Assembly (NCBI GenBank): GCA_938028705.1
Contig: CALIZI010000375.1
Location: forward strand, 1 to 34,322
Direction: 5' to 3'
From: an uncultured Saprospiraceae bacterium
GTDB taxonomy: Bacteria > Bacteroidota > Bacteroidia > Chitinophagales > Saprospiraceae
DNA length: 34,322 nucleotides
The notes below the pieces were generated by a model. That model was not told where the DNA came from, made no database searches, and saw only the letters and a list, made by a program, of their open reading frames with translations. The position numbers and the translations under genes are program-made. Below, piece by piece: positions 18,960-27,234 of the stretch. Within the stretch, counting starts at the first letter, position 1. Each line of letters starts with the position of its first letter.

Positions 18960-20081
18960 ATGATTGTTAGAATATTAATAGGGCTTTTGTTGCTAACTAT
19001 TCCAATGATGCTTTTGGGGCAAGCAAATGCAGGGGATGATAAAGGCATATGTAAAGGAGATATGACTGATATAGGCACAGCAGGAGATGGAACAAGTTGC
19101 TATCATTGGGAGGCTAATCCTGCCGATCCCTCTCTCGCCGGGCAGGAAGATATGGCTATGCCTATGGTCAGCCCAATGATGACCACAACTTACACTTTAA
19201 CAGTTGTTGGCGAGAATTTTACATCTAAAAGCACCGATGATGTAGAAATTAAGGTGATAGAAAGTGTAGAATTTAAAGAAGATGCAAGTCAAGACTATGG
19301 TTATGACGACTATACCAATGCAATGGAACACTGGAAATCCGTCGAAAACGGTCAAAGTGACCCCGTTACGGCTGAAATAATGCCGGTGGATGCTGCCGAC
19401 CAAGTTTATTTTAAAAGTACAGCAACAGGGAAGGTTACTGTAAGTCCAAATCAAGCCACCGCGACTCCTCAAACAGTCACTTGTACAGGAGTCAGCAAAG
19501 GAGAATCTGATATTCAGGCAAATTGCGGAGAAGAAATGGGGATGACTATTAAGACGCTGAAAGCTGCCTCTTATCCCAAAAAGTCCAAATCTGTGGCTAT
19601 ACGTTTGGTCAATGAAACTAATTATATGAGTACAGATATATCTACAGCAGCACTAAGAACTTATCTAAATAATACAATTTATAATCAAGCCGTTTTTGAA
19701 TGGAATGTAACTCGCTTACCTACGAAAACAGTAAACTTTGATTTAAATGCTGACGGAATGTTAGACGATAATTCATGGATGACGGCTGAAATGCAAGTAG
19801 TAAGGGATAGTTGTGATGCTGCAGGATACGACCATATTATTTTTCTTGTAGATAAGCCTAGTTATGGTGGTACTGGTTTTATGGATCTCAATCAGAAATA
19901 TGGGTTTGTTTATGGAGATATAACTGCAACTCCTAACCAAACCACTGCACATGAATTGGGGCATGGAGGTTTCGGATTAATGCACACTCCGGTTGCTGAT
20001 GGAATCAATGTAATGCACCCTAGCGTAGGTGCTGCTAAAATTAGACTAAGGAAAAACCAATGGGATGCAATTCAAAATTAA
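18960..20081 (+). CDS. Secreted metzincin-like metalloprotease
   Basis: The gene encodes 373 residues with a signal peptide (about 1-22, ending LLGQA). A PKD/Ig-like segment (about 23-85; SPMMTTTYTLTVVG is the telltale end strand) follows. The C-terminal domain holds HELGHGGFGLMHT (H331, E332, H335, H342), fitting a zinc site, with a candidate Met-turn at M352 in GINVMHP. The third zinc ligand lies one residue further out than in the classic HExxHxxGxxH, giving HExxHxxxGxxH. A peptidase role is likely but not proven. The ATG at 18960 directly precedes the hydrophobic stretch. The gene starts 94 bp after the giant gene and is followed after one base by the next gene, suggesting co-transcription. 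It may process or protect the giant surface protein, which is an inference from position. Confidence 0.75.
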   Translation: MIVRILIGLLLLTIPMMLLGQANAGDDKGICKGDMTDIGTAGDGTSCYHWEANPADPSLAGQEDMAMPMVSPMMTTTYTLTVVGENFTSKSTDDVEIKVIESVEFKEDASQDYGYDDYTNAMEHWKSVENGQSDPVTAEIMPVDAADQVYFKSTATGKVTVSPNQATATPQTVTCTGVSKGESDIQANCGEEMGMTIKTLKAASYPKKSKSVAIRLVNETNYMSTDISTAALRTYLNNTIYNQAVFEWNVTRLPTKTVNFDLNADGMLDDNSWMTAEMQVVRDSCDAAGYDHIIFLVDKPSYGGTGFMDLNQKYGFVYGDITATPNQTTAHELGHGGFGLMHTPVADGINVMHPSVGAAKIRLRKNQWDAIQN

Positions 20082-20082
20082 T

Positions 20083-21009
20083 ATGATGAAATTAATACAC
20101 ATACAATTAACAGTAATGACATTTTTACTAATGTTAGTTTCGATATCTACTATGAAAGGACAAAACATAGAAACAAAGATAACTAACATGATGGAAAATA
20201 CTCGTAATCAAGGTTTTGTCGAATTAGATGAAACTATTGTGAGTAAAGGAAATCCACAAGAAGTTTTAAATGCTTTATCTGCATACGATGAAGACCCTTT
20301 AAAACAAATAAGACATACCGCAATGATTCTGGAGTATCAAATTGCTCAAAAACATCCGTCGGATGAGATTGTTGCAGAAGTTGTTGAGCGATTAGCCCAA
20401 CATAGCCTTGATGAAGAACATATAGTGTGGCAACAGGCGGCAAGATTGCTTCTGAATTTCTATGCAGCAGATTTCTCTGACAAAGCAGCCGATACAATAA
20501 AGGATGCTTTAAATAGAAGTGAATTATCCAACGAAATAATACTCGTTGGTGGTATTGTCGGACATAGAGATGAAATCGAAAAATTAAAGGTCAAATATCA
20601 ACAAGAAGAAGCCAACTCCAACTATTTATGGGATGGAAAACCTACTTGGGCTTGCCAGTTGGCTTTGGCTCGTATGGGTGATAATATAGCGATAAATGAA
20701 GTCGTGAGTAGAGTTACAACGGAAAATGAACCGATTTTGAAAATTACACGCTTACTGAAGGATTTGGAGTATATCAGACAACCACAAGCCATCGAAGTCT
20801 TAAATCAAATACTGAACAGCGAAGAAAGACTTCCTTCTGTAAAAACCGGAAGACCCGGAACAAAATATGCCTACCACGCACTTGATTTACTTGCAAAATC
20901 TATTAAGGATTTTCCTGTTAAATCAAAAGGTGTTGGATGTAGTAAACAGGAATTAGAGGATGCCAGAAAATGGATGAATGAAAAATCAACTTATCAAATT
21001 ATACGATAG
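20083..21009 (+). CDS. Secreted helical-repeat (HEAT-like) protein of unknown function
   Basis: The gene encodes 308 residues. An N-terminal hydrophobic export signal (about 1-27, VMTFLLMLVSIS then TMKGQ) is followed by amphipathic helices. Their spacing suggests HEAT/ARM-like repeats, for example QIRHTAMILEYQIAQ, WQQAARLLLNFYA and WACQLALARMGD. No catalytic motif is visible. I placed the start at the ATG-ATG pair beginning one base after the stop of the protease gene. An ATG at 20065 would overlap that gene and add six residues before the signal peptide. The tight spacing suggests translational coupling with the protease. A binding or inhibitor role for the protease is conceivable but unsupported by any motif. 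Confidence 0.65.
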   Translation: MMKLIHIQLTVMTFLLMLVSISTMKGQNIETKITNMMENTRNQGFVELDETIVSKGNPQEVLNALSAYDEDPLKQIRHTAMILEYQIAQKHPSDEIVAEVVERLAQHSLDEEHIVWQQAARLLLNFYAADFSDKAADTIKDALNRSELSNEIILVGGIVGHRDEIEKLKVKYQQEEANSNYLWDGKPTWACQLALARMGDNIAINEVVSRVTTENEPILKITRLLKDLEYIRQPQAIEVLNQILNSEERLPSVKTGRPGTKYAYHALDLLAKSIKDFPVKSKGVGCSKQELEDARKWMNEKSTYQIIR

Positions 21010-21052
21010 GTTTCTATCCAATTTATTGCAAAATTGTAAAAAACCACCATAC

Positions 21053-23146
21053 ATGAAAAAATATCTAACATATATCGCATCCTTGCTACTGTTATTGGGA
21101 GCATATACAAGTCAGGCGCAAATCACGCTGGATACAGAACCGGTATCTTGTGATGGTTCTACGAAGGGAAAAATTACCGTAACGGTGGGGGTTCCCGGTA
21201 ATTTTGAATATTCCTTAGACGGTGGTGCTTTTCAATCTTCTAATGTATTCGACAATCTCGACGAGGGCAGCTACACTGTCACCGTCAAGGAAGTAGATAT
21301 CATGTGCGAATTTTCAAAAAGTACCACAGTAGATAAAGAAGGAGAATTGAACATCTCGGTCAGTGGAGGTGGTACATTTGAATTTTGCACACAAGATGGT
21401 CCGCCCGATGTCACCCTTACGGCGAGTGCCTCCGGTGGTACGGCACCTTATAATTACAGTTGGCCCGGCGGTTCGCTTACCGTTAGCAGTTCCGGTACTT
21501 ACACCGTCAATGTCACTGATGCTAATGGATGTAGCGAGAATGCTTCCGTGCAGGTCGTCGTCATACCTATCGTATGCTCCCGCGACCCCAACGACATGAT
21601 AGGACCGCCCGGCTACGGCGAACCCAAATGGGTATCCGTCAATGATGTGCTGCCCTACACCATTCGCTTTGAAAATGACCCTGAATTTGCCACCGCACCG
21701 GCACAGAAAGTTGTCATCGAACACATTCCTGATGCCGACCTCAACCTATTTTCGCTCAAATTGAGCGACTTTGGTTTTGCCAACCTATTTTTCCAAGTAC
21801 CTCCCAATTCGACTTATTATACGACTCGCCTTGATGTGGTAGATTCTCTCGGCGTATATGTCAATGTGACTGCTGGAATTGATGTGACCGAAAACAAAAT
21901 ATTTTGGATTTTTGAATCCATTGATACCGAGACGGGTTTAGAACCTTCAGACCCTTTGGCGGGACTACTGCCCGTCAACGATACGCTGACTCGTGCAGGT
22001 GAGGGCTTTGTTACTTTCACCATTCAACCCAAATTAAATTCCCAAACGGGCGATACTATTTTTGCTACAGCAGACATCGTATTCGACATCAACGAAACCA
22101 TCGCTACACCCGAAATTTTCAACGTCATAGATGCCTATCCGCCTGTTAGTCAGATGGATATGCTACCGCTTGTCTCAGAAGATACAGTCACACTCTCATG
22201 GACGGCAGCCGACGACGAAGGTGGTTGCGGTGTGGGATTTTATGATATTTACGTATCAGAAGGCGGTGCGCCCTATAGCCTTTATTATGCAGGACTCACT
22301 GAACAAAGCTATCCTTTCATCGGCGTATCGGGCAAGCAATACGACTTTTTTGTGCAAGCGGTAGATAATGTCGGCAACAGAGAAGTCCTCAAAAATACGG
22401 CAGAAACCACGACACTCATTGGCGGACGTACACAGTTTGATTTGGCTATCTTCTTGGAAGGTGCGTATATCGATAACCTCAATGAAATGAATACCGCCCT
22501 CAATACCGGCAGACACCTCCTACCCGGACAAACACCCGTCAGTAACCTCGCCTTACCGACACCCGCAGGGCAACCCTACAACCGCGACCCATGGAATTAC
22601 ACAGGAACAGAAGGCGCGAACTGGACAGATGCAGATTATTCTTCGGATGTAGTGGACTGGATCTTAGTATCTTTTAGGACAGGTATTCAAAAAAATACTG
22701 AAATCGGAATGACGGCTGCCTTGTTGCTCAAAGACGGTACAGTGGAAATTCCCGATGATTTTGTACTACTGCCCGATACGGATTCTTTGTATATTGTGGT
22801 CGAACACCGCAATCATATCGGAGTGATGACACCGGATGTAGTTGGTATTGAAAATAATACATTGACTTACGATTTCACGTTGGGAAATAGTTATGATGGC
22901 AATGGTACAGGTTCAGGTCAGAAGCAATTGCCGACAGGTGAGTGGGTGATGTTTGCCGGAGATGCCGACCAAAGTGATTTCCCGAGTTACGATATATTGG
23001 GTGCAGATAAAATCCCTTGGGATATGAATAACGGTAAATTCGATTATTATATTTCTCCCGATTTTAATATGGATGGAGACATCAATGGTTTGGATAAAGC
23101 CTTTTGGTTCAGGAATAATGGTATCTCCTCAAGAGTACCTAAATGA
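21053..23146 (+). CDS. Secreted multidomain protein with dockerin-like C-terminus
   Basis: The gene encodes about 697 residues. A signal peptide (MKKYLTYIASLLLLLG to SQAQ) is followed by two SprB/PKD-like Ig repeats (about 24-180; YEYSLDGG- and TAPYNYSWPGG-type strands). Next comes a block starting SRDPNDMIGPPGYGEP (about 181-365), a DUF11/DUF7619-like beta domain with DIVFDINETIATP at its end. An Fn3 domain (about 366-460) and a C-terminal DFNMDGDINGLDKAFWFRNN segment follow. That last segment is a calcium-binding dockerin-like loop seen at the ends of many Bacteroidota secreted proteins. In my knowledge of the family the central block often ends giant CARDB proteins, so this gene may hold a tail the giant gene lost. 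I prefer the ATG at 21053; an in-frame ATG at 20978 overlaps the previous gene and delays the signal peptide. Confidence 0.8.
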   Translation: MKKYLTYIASLLLLLGAYTSQAQITLDTEPVSCDGSTKGKITVTVGVPGNFEYSLDGGAFQSSNVFDNLDEGSYTVTVKEVDIMCEFSKSTTVDKEGELNISVSGGGTFEFCTQDGPPDVTLTASASGGTAPYNYSWPGGSLTVSSSGTYTVNVTDANGCSENASVQVVVIPIVCSRDPNDMIGPPGYGEPKWVSVNDVLPYTIRFENDPEFATAPAQKVVIEHIPDADLNLFSLKLSDFGFANLFFQVPPNSTYYTTRLDVVDSLGVYVNVTAGIDVTENKIFWIFESIDTETGLEPSDPLAGLLPVNDTLTRAGEGFVTFTIQPKLNSQTGDTIFATADIVFDINETIATPEIFNVIDAYPPVSQMDMLPLVSEDTVTLSWTAADDEGGCGVGFYDIYVSEGGAPYSLYYAGLTEQSYPFIGVSGKQYDFFVQAVDNVGNREVLKNTAETTTLIGGRTQFDLAIFLEGAYIDNLNEMNTALNTGRHLLPGQTPVSNLALPTPAGQPYNRDPWNYTGTEGANWTDADYSSDVVDWILVSFRTGIQKNTEIGMTAALLLKDGTVEIPDDFVLLPDTDSLYIVVEHRNHIGVMTPDVVGIENNTLTYDFTLGNSYDGNGTGSGQKQLPTGEWVMFAGDADQSDFPSYDILGADKIPWDMNNGKFDYYISPDFNMDGDINGLDKAFWFRNNGISSRVPK

Positions 23147-23147
23147 T

Positions 23148-23532
23148 ATTGAACCACAAAGCGCACGAAAATCGAATAGACCCCGTTCTTCAAGGAGGCA
23201 GGCTGCAGAGTTCACAAAGTATTTCTAACTTGACAATATCATGTTTTAAAAATAAAAATATGTTTGTGTTTAACATGGGATATTTTTTCCGAATTTAGGC
23301 TAAAACTCGTCAGACATTTAAATATTGCTAGAAAAATATGACATCATCGGTAAATTTTGAAAATGTCAGACGAGTTTTAGCCTAAATTCAAGAGTAAAAT
23401 GTCAAACATATTAAATAAAAATAGAACATGAAATTATGTCAAGCTAAGTATCTAATAATGAATTTTTATATCTTAGTTTACTTACTTCGTTCATTCGACT
23501 TTCGTGTTCTTTAGTGCGCTTCGTGGTTCAAT
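23148..23532. repeat. Nested inverted repeat between convergent genes
   Basis: The whole spacer between the secreted-protein gene and dcd is palindromic at several levels. Outer arms are 23148-23179 (ATTGAACCACAAAGCGCACG...) and 23493-23532, which reads ATTGAACCACGAAGCGCAC on the other strand. Middle arms start CTTGACA near 23230 and 23446. The inner arms, 23291-23319 and 23361-23389, are 29 bp with a single mismatch (GAATTTAGGCTAAAACTCGT then CAGACATTT/CTGACATTT) around a 41-bp loop. A second, partial copy of the inner unit lies at 34258-34322. The arrangement looks like a non-autonomous palindromic element nested in another. It may also act as a bidirectional terminator for the convergent genes. 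No gene is seen inside. Confidence 0.7.
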
Positions 23533-23538
23533 CTATTT

Positions 23539-24078
23539 TCACGACACAAAATTTTTCCACATCATAGATTCCATAGGTTTCTCCGAGCGTTGATTATATT
23601 TCGCGTTTTTCTTTTTATTATAATAATTTTCAATATCCCCTTCTACACTAAAATAAATCAATTGACCAATCGGCATTCCTGCGTATATCCGTACCGGATG
23701 AATACACGAAATTTCGAGTGTCCAATTATTACAAAAACCCACATCACCTTTCCCTGCCGTAGCATGTATATCAATGCCCAATCGTCCGATACTTGATTTG
23801 CCTTCAAGGAAAGGAACTGAATTGTGCGTCTCGGTATATTCTTCGGTCACGCCAAGATACAAGGTGCCGGGGCGTATCACATAACCCTCTTCGGGTATCA
23901 TAATTTCTTCGATTTGATTGTGTTTCTTAGCATCCAAAATCTCATCTTTATACACTGCCAGATATTTTCCCAGATGTACATCATAAGAATTAGTGCCAAG
24001 ACATTCGCGCCGAAAAGGGGCAATGACAATGCCGCCGTCTTCAATAGCTGCCAATATTTTTTTGTCTGATAAAATCAT
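23539..24078 (-). CDS. dcd: dCTP deaminase
   Basis: The gene encodes 179 residues, close to the usual size of bacterial dCTP deaminases. These enzymes turn dCTP into dUTP for thymidylate synthesis. The dUTPase-fold signature GKSSIGRLGIDIHATAGKGD (about 93-112) is present. E122 in WTLEIS matches the catalytic glutamate, and the C-terminal AKYNQRSE segment matches the flexible nucleotide-closing tail (AKY). The protein starts MILSDKKILAAIEDG, typical of the family. A bifunctional dCTP deaminase/dUTPase cannot be excluded. The gene stands alone, converging on the secreted-protein gene, and its upstream side is filled with palindromic repeats. Confidence 0.9.
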   Translation of the reverse strand: MILSDKKILAAIEDGGIVIAPFRRECLGTNSYDVHLGKYLAVYKDEILDAKKHNQIEEIMIPEEGYVIRPGTLYLGVTEEYTETHNSVPFLEGKSSIGRLGIDIHATAGKGDVGFCNNWTLEISCIHPVRIYAGMPIGQLIYFSVEGDIENYYNKKKNAKYNQRSEKPMESMMWKNFVS

Positions 24079-24112
24079 TTGTAAAATTTAATAGAAAAAT
24101 TTCAAATTCTAA

Positions 24113-24314
24113 CCCAAGTTGAATATGTAGTCCCCAAAAGTAGGTATTATACATTAATTGTTTCAAAATTTTCCGTATTTCATAGCGTAAAAGTTGTCAG
24201 ACGAATCCTTTGCTTAAAGTGAATATGGTATCAAATAACCGAAGTATTTTGTAACAACATTCGTCTGACAACTACACCATCCAAAAAATTTGGGAACTAC
24301 ATATTCAACTTGGG
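24113..24314. repeat. 202-bp palindromic element with two nested stems
   Basis: The outer arms CCCAAGTTGAATATGTAG+TCCCCAAA (24113-24138) and 24289-24314 are 26 bp with one mismatch. The inner arms AGTTGTCAGACGAAT (24192-24206) and 24259-24273 are perfect over 15 bp. The core GTCAGACGA and the edge TTGGGCTAAAA are shared with the elements at 23291-23389 and 34258-34322, so these are probably members of one family of small non-autonomous elements. Confidence 0.7.
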
Positions 24315-24376
24315 CTAAAATAAGGGTGCAGGACAAATCTTTAATTTTAGTAAAAAAATGATTTAATGCGAGTTCC

Positions 24377-24556
24377 GTAATGACTGCTTTACAGGCTGAC
24401 CGCGAACTCGTACAGGCGATTTTAATCGCCATGTTTAGTATAATTTTTATTTATAATAATTTGTAAATGAAAATTATACGAATTGTATTTATTTTTCACA
24501 TGGCGAATGAATTCGCCTGTACGGTATTCCCGGTCAGCCTGTAAAGCAGTCATTAC
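24377..24556. repeat. Inverted REP pair with 57-bp arms (BIME-like)
   Basis: The left arm 24377-24433 reads GTAATGACTGCTTTACAGGC, continues to CGTACAGG and ends in the REP palindrome GGCGATTTTAATCGCC. The right arm 24499-24556 is its inverted copy with REP GGCGAATGAATTCGCC. The two REP stems differ but each stays self-complementary (GATT/AATC against GAAT/ATTC), which is compensatory change. The 65-bp centre is AT-rich. Confidence 0.8.
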
Positions 24557-24594
24557 AGTATTCGCGGTCGGCCTGTTTAGCTGTCAAGGATTCC

Positions 24595-24652
24595 GTAATG
24601 ACTACTTTAGTTGTCAAGTATCAAGGCAGTTGACAGCTAAAGCAGTCATTAC
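24595..24652. repeat. Inverted repeat of GTAATGACTGCTTTAG type
   Basis: 24595-24617 and 24630-24652 are inverted copies (GTAATGACTACTTTAGTTGTCAA against GTAATGACTGCTTTAGCTGTCAA when both are read the same way), with two differences in 23 bp. The word GTAATGACTGCTTTA also forms the outer part of the REP pair at 24377-24556 and recurs at 34054. It ends about 57 bp before the RM gene start and may affect its transcription. Confidence 0.65.
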
Positions 24653-24709
24653 AGTTGTGCATCCTTGAAAAAATCCCTACCTTCACACCTTCACACTCAA
24701 CCAAATAAA

Positions 24710-26455
24710 ATGTCCAAACAACTCATCACCAATTACTACAACCAAGTCCACCAAGTCAGGCGTTCCGGTGCGACCAACGAAGGCGCACTTTCCATGCCTT
24801 TTTACTTTTTGGTGATGCAATACGCCCAAGCTAAAAAGTACCAATTCCACTCACAAATCACGATAAAATCCAAAAAAACGGGCAAAAATATCCGTCCCGA
24901 CGGTATCTTGATGAACGACCTCCGCGTACATCGCGGCTATTGGGAAAGCAAAGACCCCGACGACAAAATCGACGAAGAAATCCAAAAGAAACTCCACAAA
25001 GACGGCTATCCGGCATCCAATATTCTCTTTGAAGACACCCAAACTGCCGTACTCATACAAGGCGGTGTGGAAGTCATGCGCGGCGAGGTCAGCGATGCCG
25101 ACCAACTCCACAATATCTTATCGGCATTTATCAATTACAAACCTGCCGAAGTCCTTGAATTTGAAGCTGCATTAGAAGAATTTAAAAATGATATTCCGCA
25201 GATAGTCAGTACCTTCCGTGAACTTTTTGACAAAGAAAGCGAAACCAACACAAAATACCAAAAAGCCAGAGACCGCTTCCTCGAACTCTGCCGTACCGAA
25301 ATCAACCCCGACATCAGCACCGCCGATATTCGCGAAATGCTCATCCAACACATCCTCACAGAAGACCTTTTTACGGCAATTTTTGATGATTCCAGCTTCC
25401 TCAAATACAACATCATTGCCCGCGAACTCGAAGACCTCATCAACACCGTCCTCACCAGAGAAGTGCGTCAAAATCAACTCGGCGATATCCGCCACTATTA
25501 CAAAACCCTCAACGCCACCGCCGCTTCGATTGCCGACCACAATGAAAAACAAAAATTCCTCAAAATCGTATATGAAAATTTCTACAAAGTCTATAATCCC
25601 AAAGGGGCAGACCGCCTCGGAGTCGTCTATACGCCCAACGAAATCGTCCGCTTCATGGTCGAATCCACCGACCACCTCCTCGAAAAACACTTTGACCGCA
25701 ACCTACACGACAAAGGCGTAGAAATCCTCGACCCTGCCACCGGCACAGGCACATTTGTCACCGACATTATCGACTATATCGCGCCCCAATATTTGCCCTA
25801 CAAATACAAAAACGAACTACACGCCAACGAAGTCTCCATACTCCCCTACTACATCGCCAACCTCAATATCGAATACACCTACAAAAACAAAATGGGCAAT
25901 TATGTAGAGTTTGAAAACATCTGTTTTGTGGACACCCTCGACAATACCGACGCACTCGCCTACAAAGGCAAACAACAATCCCTCTTCGGACTCAGCAGCG
26001 AAAATTCCGAGCGCATCCAACGACAAAACAAACGCAAAATATCCGTCATCATCGGCAATCCGCCTTATAATGCCAACCAACAAAATTTTAATGATTTTAA
26101 TAAAAACCGCGAATATCCACAAATTGACAAACGCATAAAAGAAACCTTTGTCAAACAATCTACCGCACAAAAAACCAAAGTCTATGACATGTATGCCCGA
26201 TTTTACCGTTGGGCAATGGATAGAGTGGATAAAAACGGAATTGTAGCCTTTATCACCAATCGTTCATTCATTGATAGTCGTACTTTTGATGGTTTTCGTA
26301 AGATTATTCAAGAAGATTTTGATTATGTTTATATCGTTGACACCCAAAGTGATGTGCGCGCCAATCCGAAAATTGCAGGTACAACGCATAATGTTTTTGG
26401 CATACAAACAGGCGTAGCAGTTTTATTTTTAGTAAAAGTAGAAAAACCGTTGTAA
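24710..26455 (+). CDS. Type ISP-like restriction-modification enzyme, N-terminal half
   Basis: The half encodes 581 residues. An Mrr-like nuclease site lies at the N-terminus (D64 in RPDG; E79 and K81 in WESK). A helical coupling region (about 130-290) is followed by an N6-adenine methyltransferase domain with SAM-binding motif I DPATGTGTF (from D341) and catalytic motif IV NPPY (450-453). Such enzymes cut and methylate as one polypeptide, and a target-recognition domain normally follows the methylase. Here the frame stops after VAVLFLVKVEKPL, in the middle of the methylase fold, and a DUF3800 gene begins 20 bp later. The missing rest resumes at about 27333. The chosen ATG (MSKQLITNYYN) matches the usual family start; a TTG 15 codons upstream lies next to the repeats. 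It is either a split enzyme or an inactivated gene. Confidence 0.85.
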   Translation: MSKQLITNYYNQVHQVRRSGATNEGALSMPFYFLVMQYAQAKKYQFHSQITIKSKKTGKNIRPDGILMNDLRVHRGYWESKDPDDKIDEEIQKKLHKDGYPASNILFEDTQTAVLIQGGVEVMRGEVSDADQLHNILSAFINYKPAEVLEFEAALEEFKNDIPQIVSTFRELFDKESETNTKYQKARDRFLELCRTEINPDISTADIREMLIQHILTEDLFTAIFDDSSFLKYNIIARELEDLINTVLTREVRQNQLGDIRHYYKTLNATAASIADHNEKQKFLKIVYENFYKVYNPKGADRLGVVYTPNEIVRFMVESTDHLLEKHFDRNLHDKGVEILDPATGTGTFVTDIIDYIAPQYLPYKYKNELHANEVSILPYYIANLNIEYTYKNKMGNYVEFENICFVDTLDNTDALAYKGKQQSLFGLSSENSERIQRQNKRKISVIIGNPPYNANQQNFNDFNKNREYPQIDKRIKETFVKQSTAQKTKVYDMYARFYRWAMDRVDKNGIVAFITNRSFIDSRTFDGFRKIIQEDFDYVYIVDTQSDVRANPKIAGTTHNVFGIQTGVAVLFLVKVEKPL

Positions 26456-26475
26456 ACCATAAAAATACGCGAACT

Positions 26476-27234
26476 ATGATGCTCATGTACGTAGATGAAA
26501 GCGGCGATGCCGGGCAATTTATACCCAATCAATCAAGCAATTCGCCTCATTTTATTTTAAGTGGATTAATTATTTCACAAGAAGAATGGCTCTCTTATTT
26601 GCAAAATATAAAGACATTCAGAGGACATATCAAAACTGAATACGGACTACTGTTGAATGAAGAAATTCATGCTTCAGAATTGATAAGAGTGAAAAAGATA
26701 AAGGCATATAAACAAATTAGAAAATCGGAAAGATTAGCTATTTTGAGACTTTTTATTCGGCAGATGCCACTTATGTTTCCCAAAGCAAAGGTGATAAATA
26801 TTTGTTTGAATAAAACAGAATTTTCACAACATACAAACTTTATGGAGTTGGCGTGGCGAAGACTCATACAGCATTATGATACATATTTGAAAGAATTTGT
26901 GAATGACAAAGGCATTATAATAGCCGATGATACAAATAGTGATTTGGTTAGAAATTTGATGCGTGAAATGAGAATTTACAAGCCTGTTTCACAGCAATCT
27001 GAAGCAACTTATCAAGCAGCAACAGATAATATTTTGGAAGACCCTTTTACACGAAATTCCAAACATTCCTATTTCATTCAGGCGGTGGATTGCATCACAC
27101 AAGTATTGTACAGAAGAGAGTTTCCGAAGACAAGTTTGAAAAAATACGGTATAGACAGGTTTTTTGAGTATTTAGAACCGCTTTTATTCAAAGCAACTAA
27201 TAAACAAGATAAGTATGGTATTGTCCGAAAATAA
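26476..27234 (+). CDS. DUF3800 protein interrupting the RM gene
   Basis: The gene encodes 252 residues with the hallmarks of DUF3800, a family thought to have an RNase H-like fold. YVDESGD at 5-11, the acidic/His motif EEIHASEL (62-69), IIADD (148-152) and IQAVD with D205 place several carboxylates as a metal site. No biochemical function is firmly known to me. The gene starts 20 bp after the first RM half stops and has the same orientation. It is followed by a 98-bp non-coding stretch and then the second RM half. It uses AT-richer codons than the RM halves, fitting an inserted cassette. Structured RNA motifs named DUF3800-I and onward have been reported next to such genes. Confidence 0.85.
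   Translation: MMLMYVDESGDAGQFIPNQSSNSPHFILSGLIISQEEWLSYLQNIKTFRGHIKTEYGLLLNEEIHASELIRVKKIKAYKQIRKSERLAILRLFIRQMPLMFPKAKVINICLNKTEFSQHTNFMELAWRRLIQHYDTYLKEFVNDKGIIIADDTNSDLVRNLMREMRIYKPVSQQSEATYQAATDNILEDPFTRNSKHSYFIQAVDCITQVLYRREFPKTSLKKYGIDRFFEYLEPLLFKATNKQDKYGIVRK

Larger units (their letters stand above)
24079..24709. other. Gene-free spacer packed with palindromic repeats
   Basis: This 630-bp spacer between dcd and the restriction-modification gene contains no credible gene. It holds a 202-bp palindromic element (24113-24314), a head-to-head REP pair with long arms (24377-24556) and a further short inverted repeat (24595-24652). Small open frames here only translate the repeats. Confidence 0.7.

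Noticed and set aside
24483-24668. Small open frame (61 codons) before the RM gene
   Set aside because: It is a translation of the inverted repeats. The same SACKAVIT peptide appears on the opposite strand at 24214-24432, as expected for palindromic DNA rather than a gene.
25172-25721. Long open frames antisense and in another plus frame within the RM gene (172 and 167 codons)
   Set aside because: They have low-complexity compositions and overlap a well-conserved methylase gene in other frames, so they are shadows.
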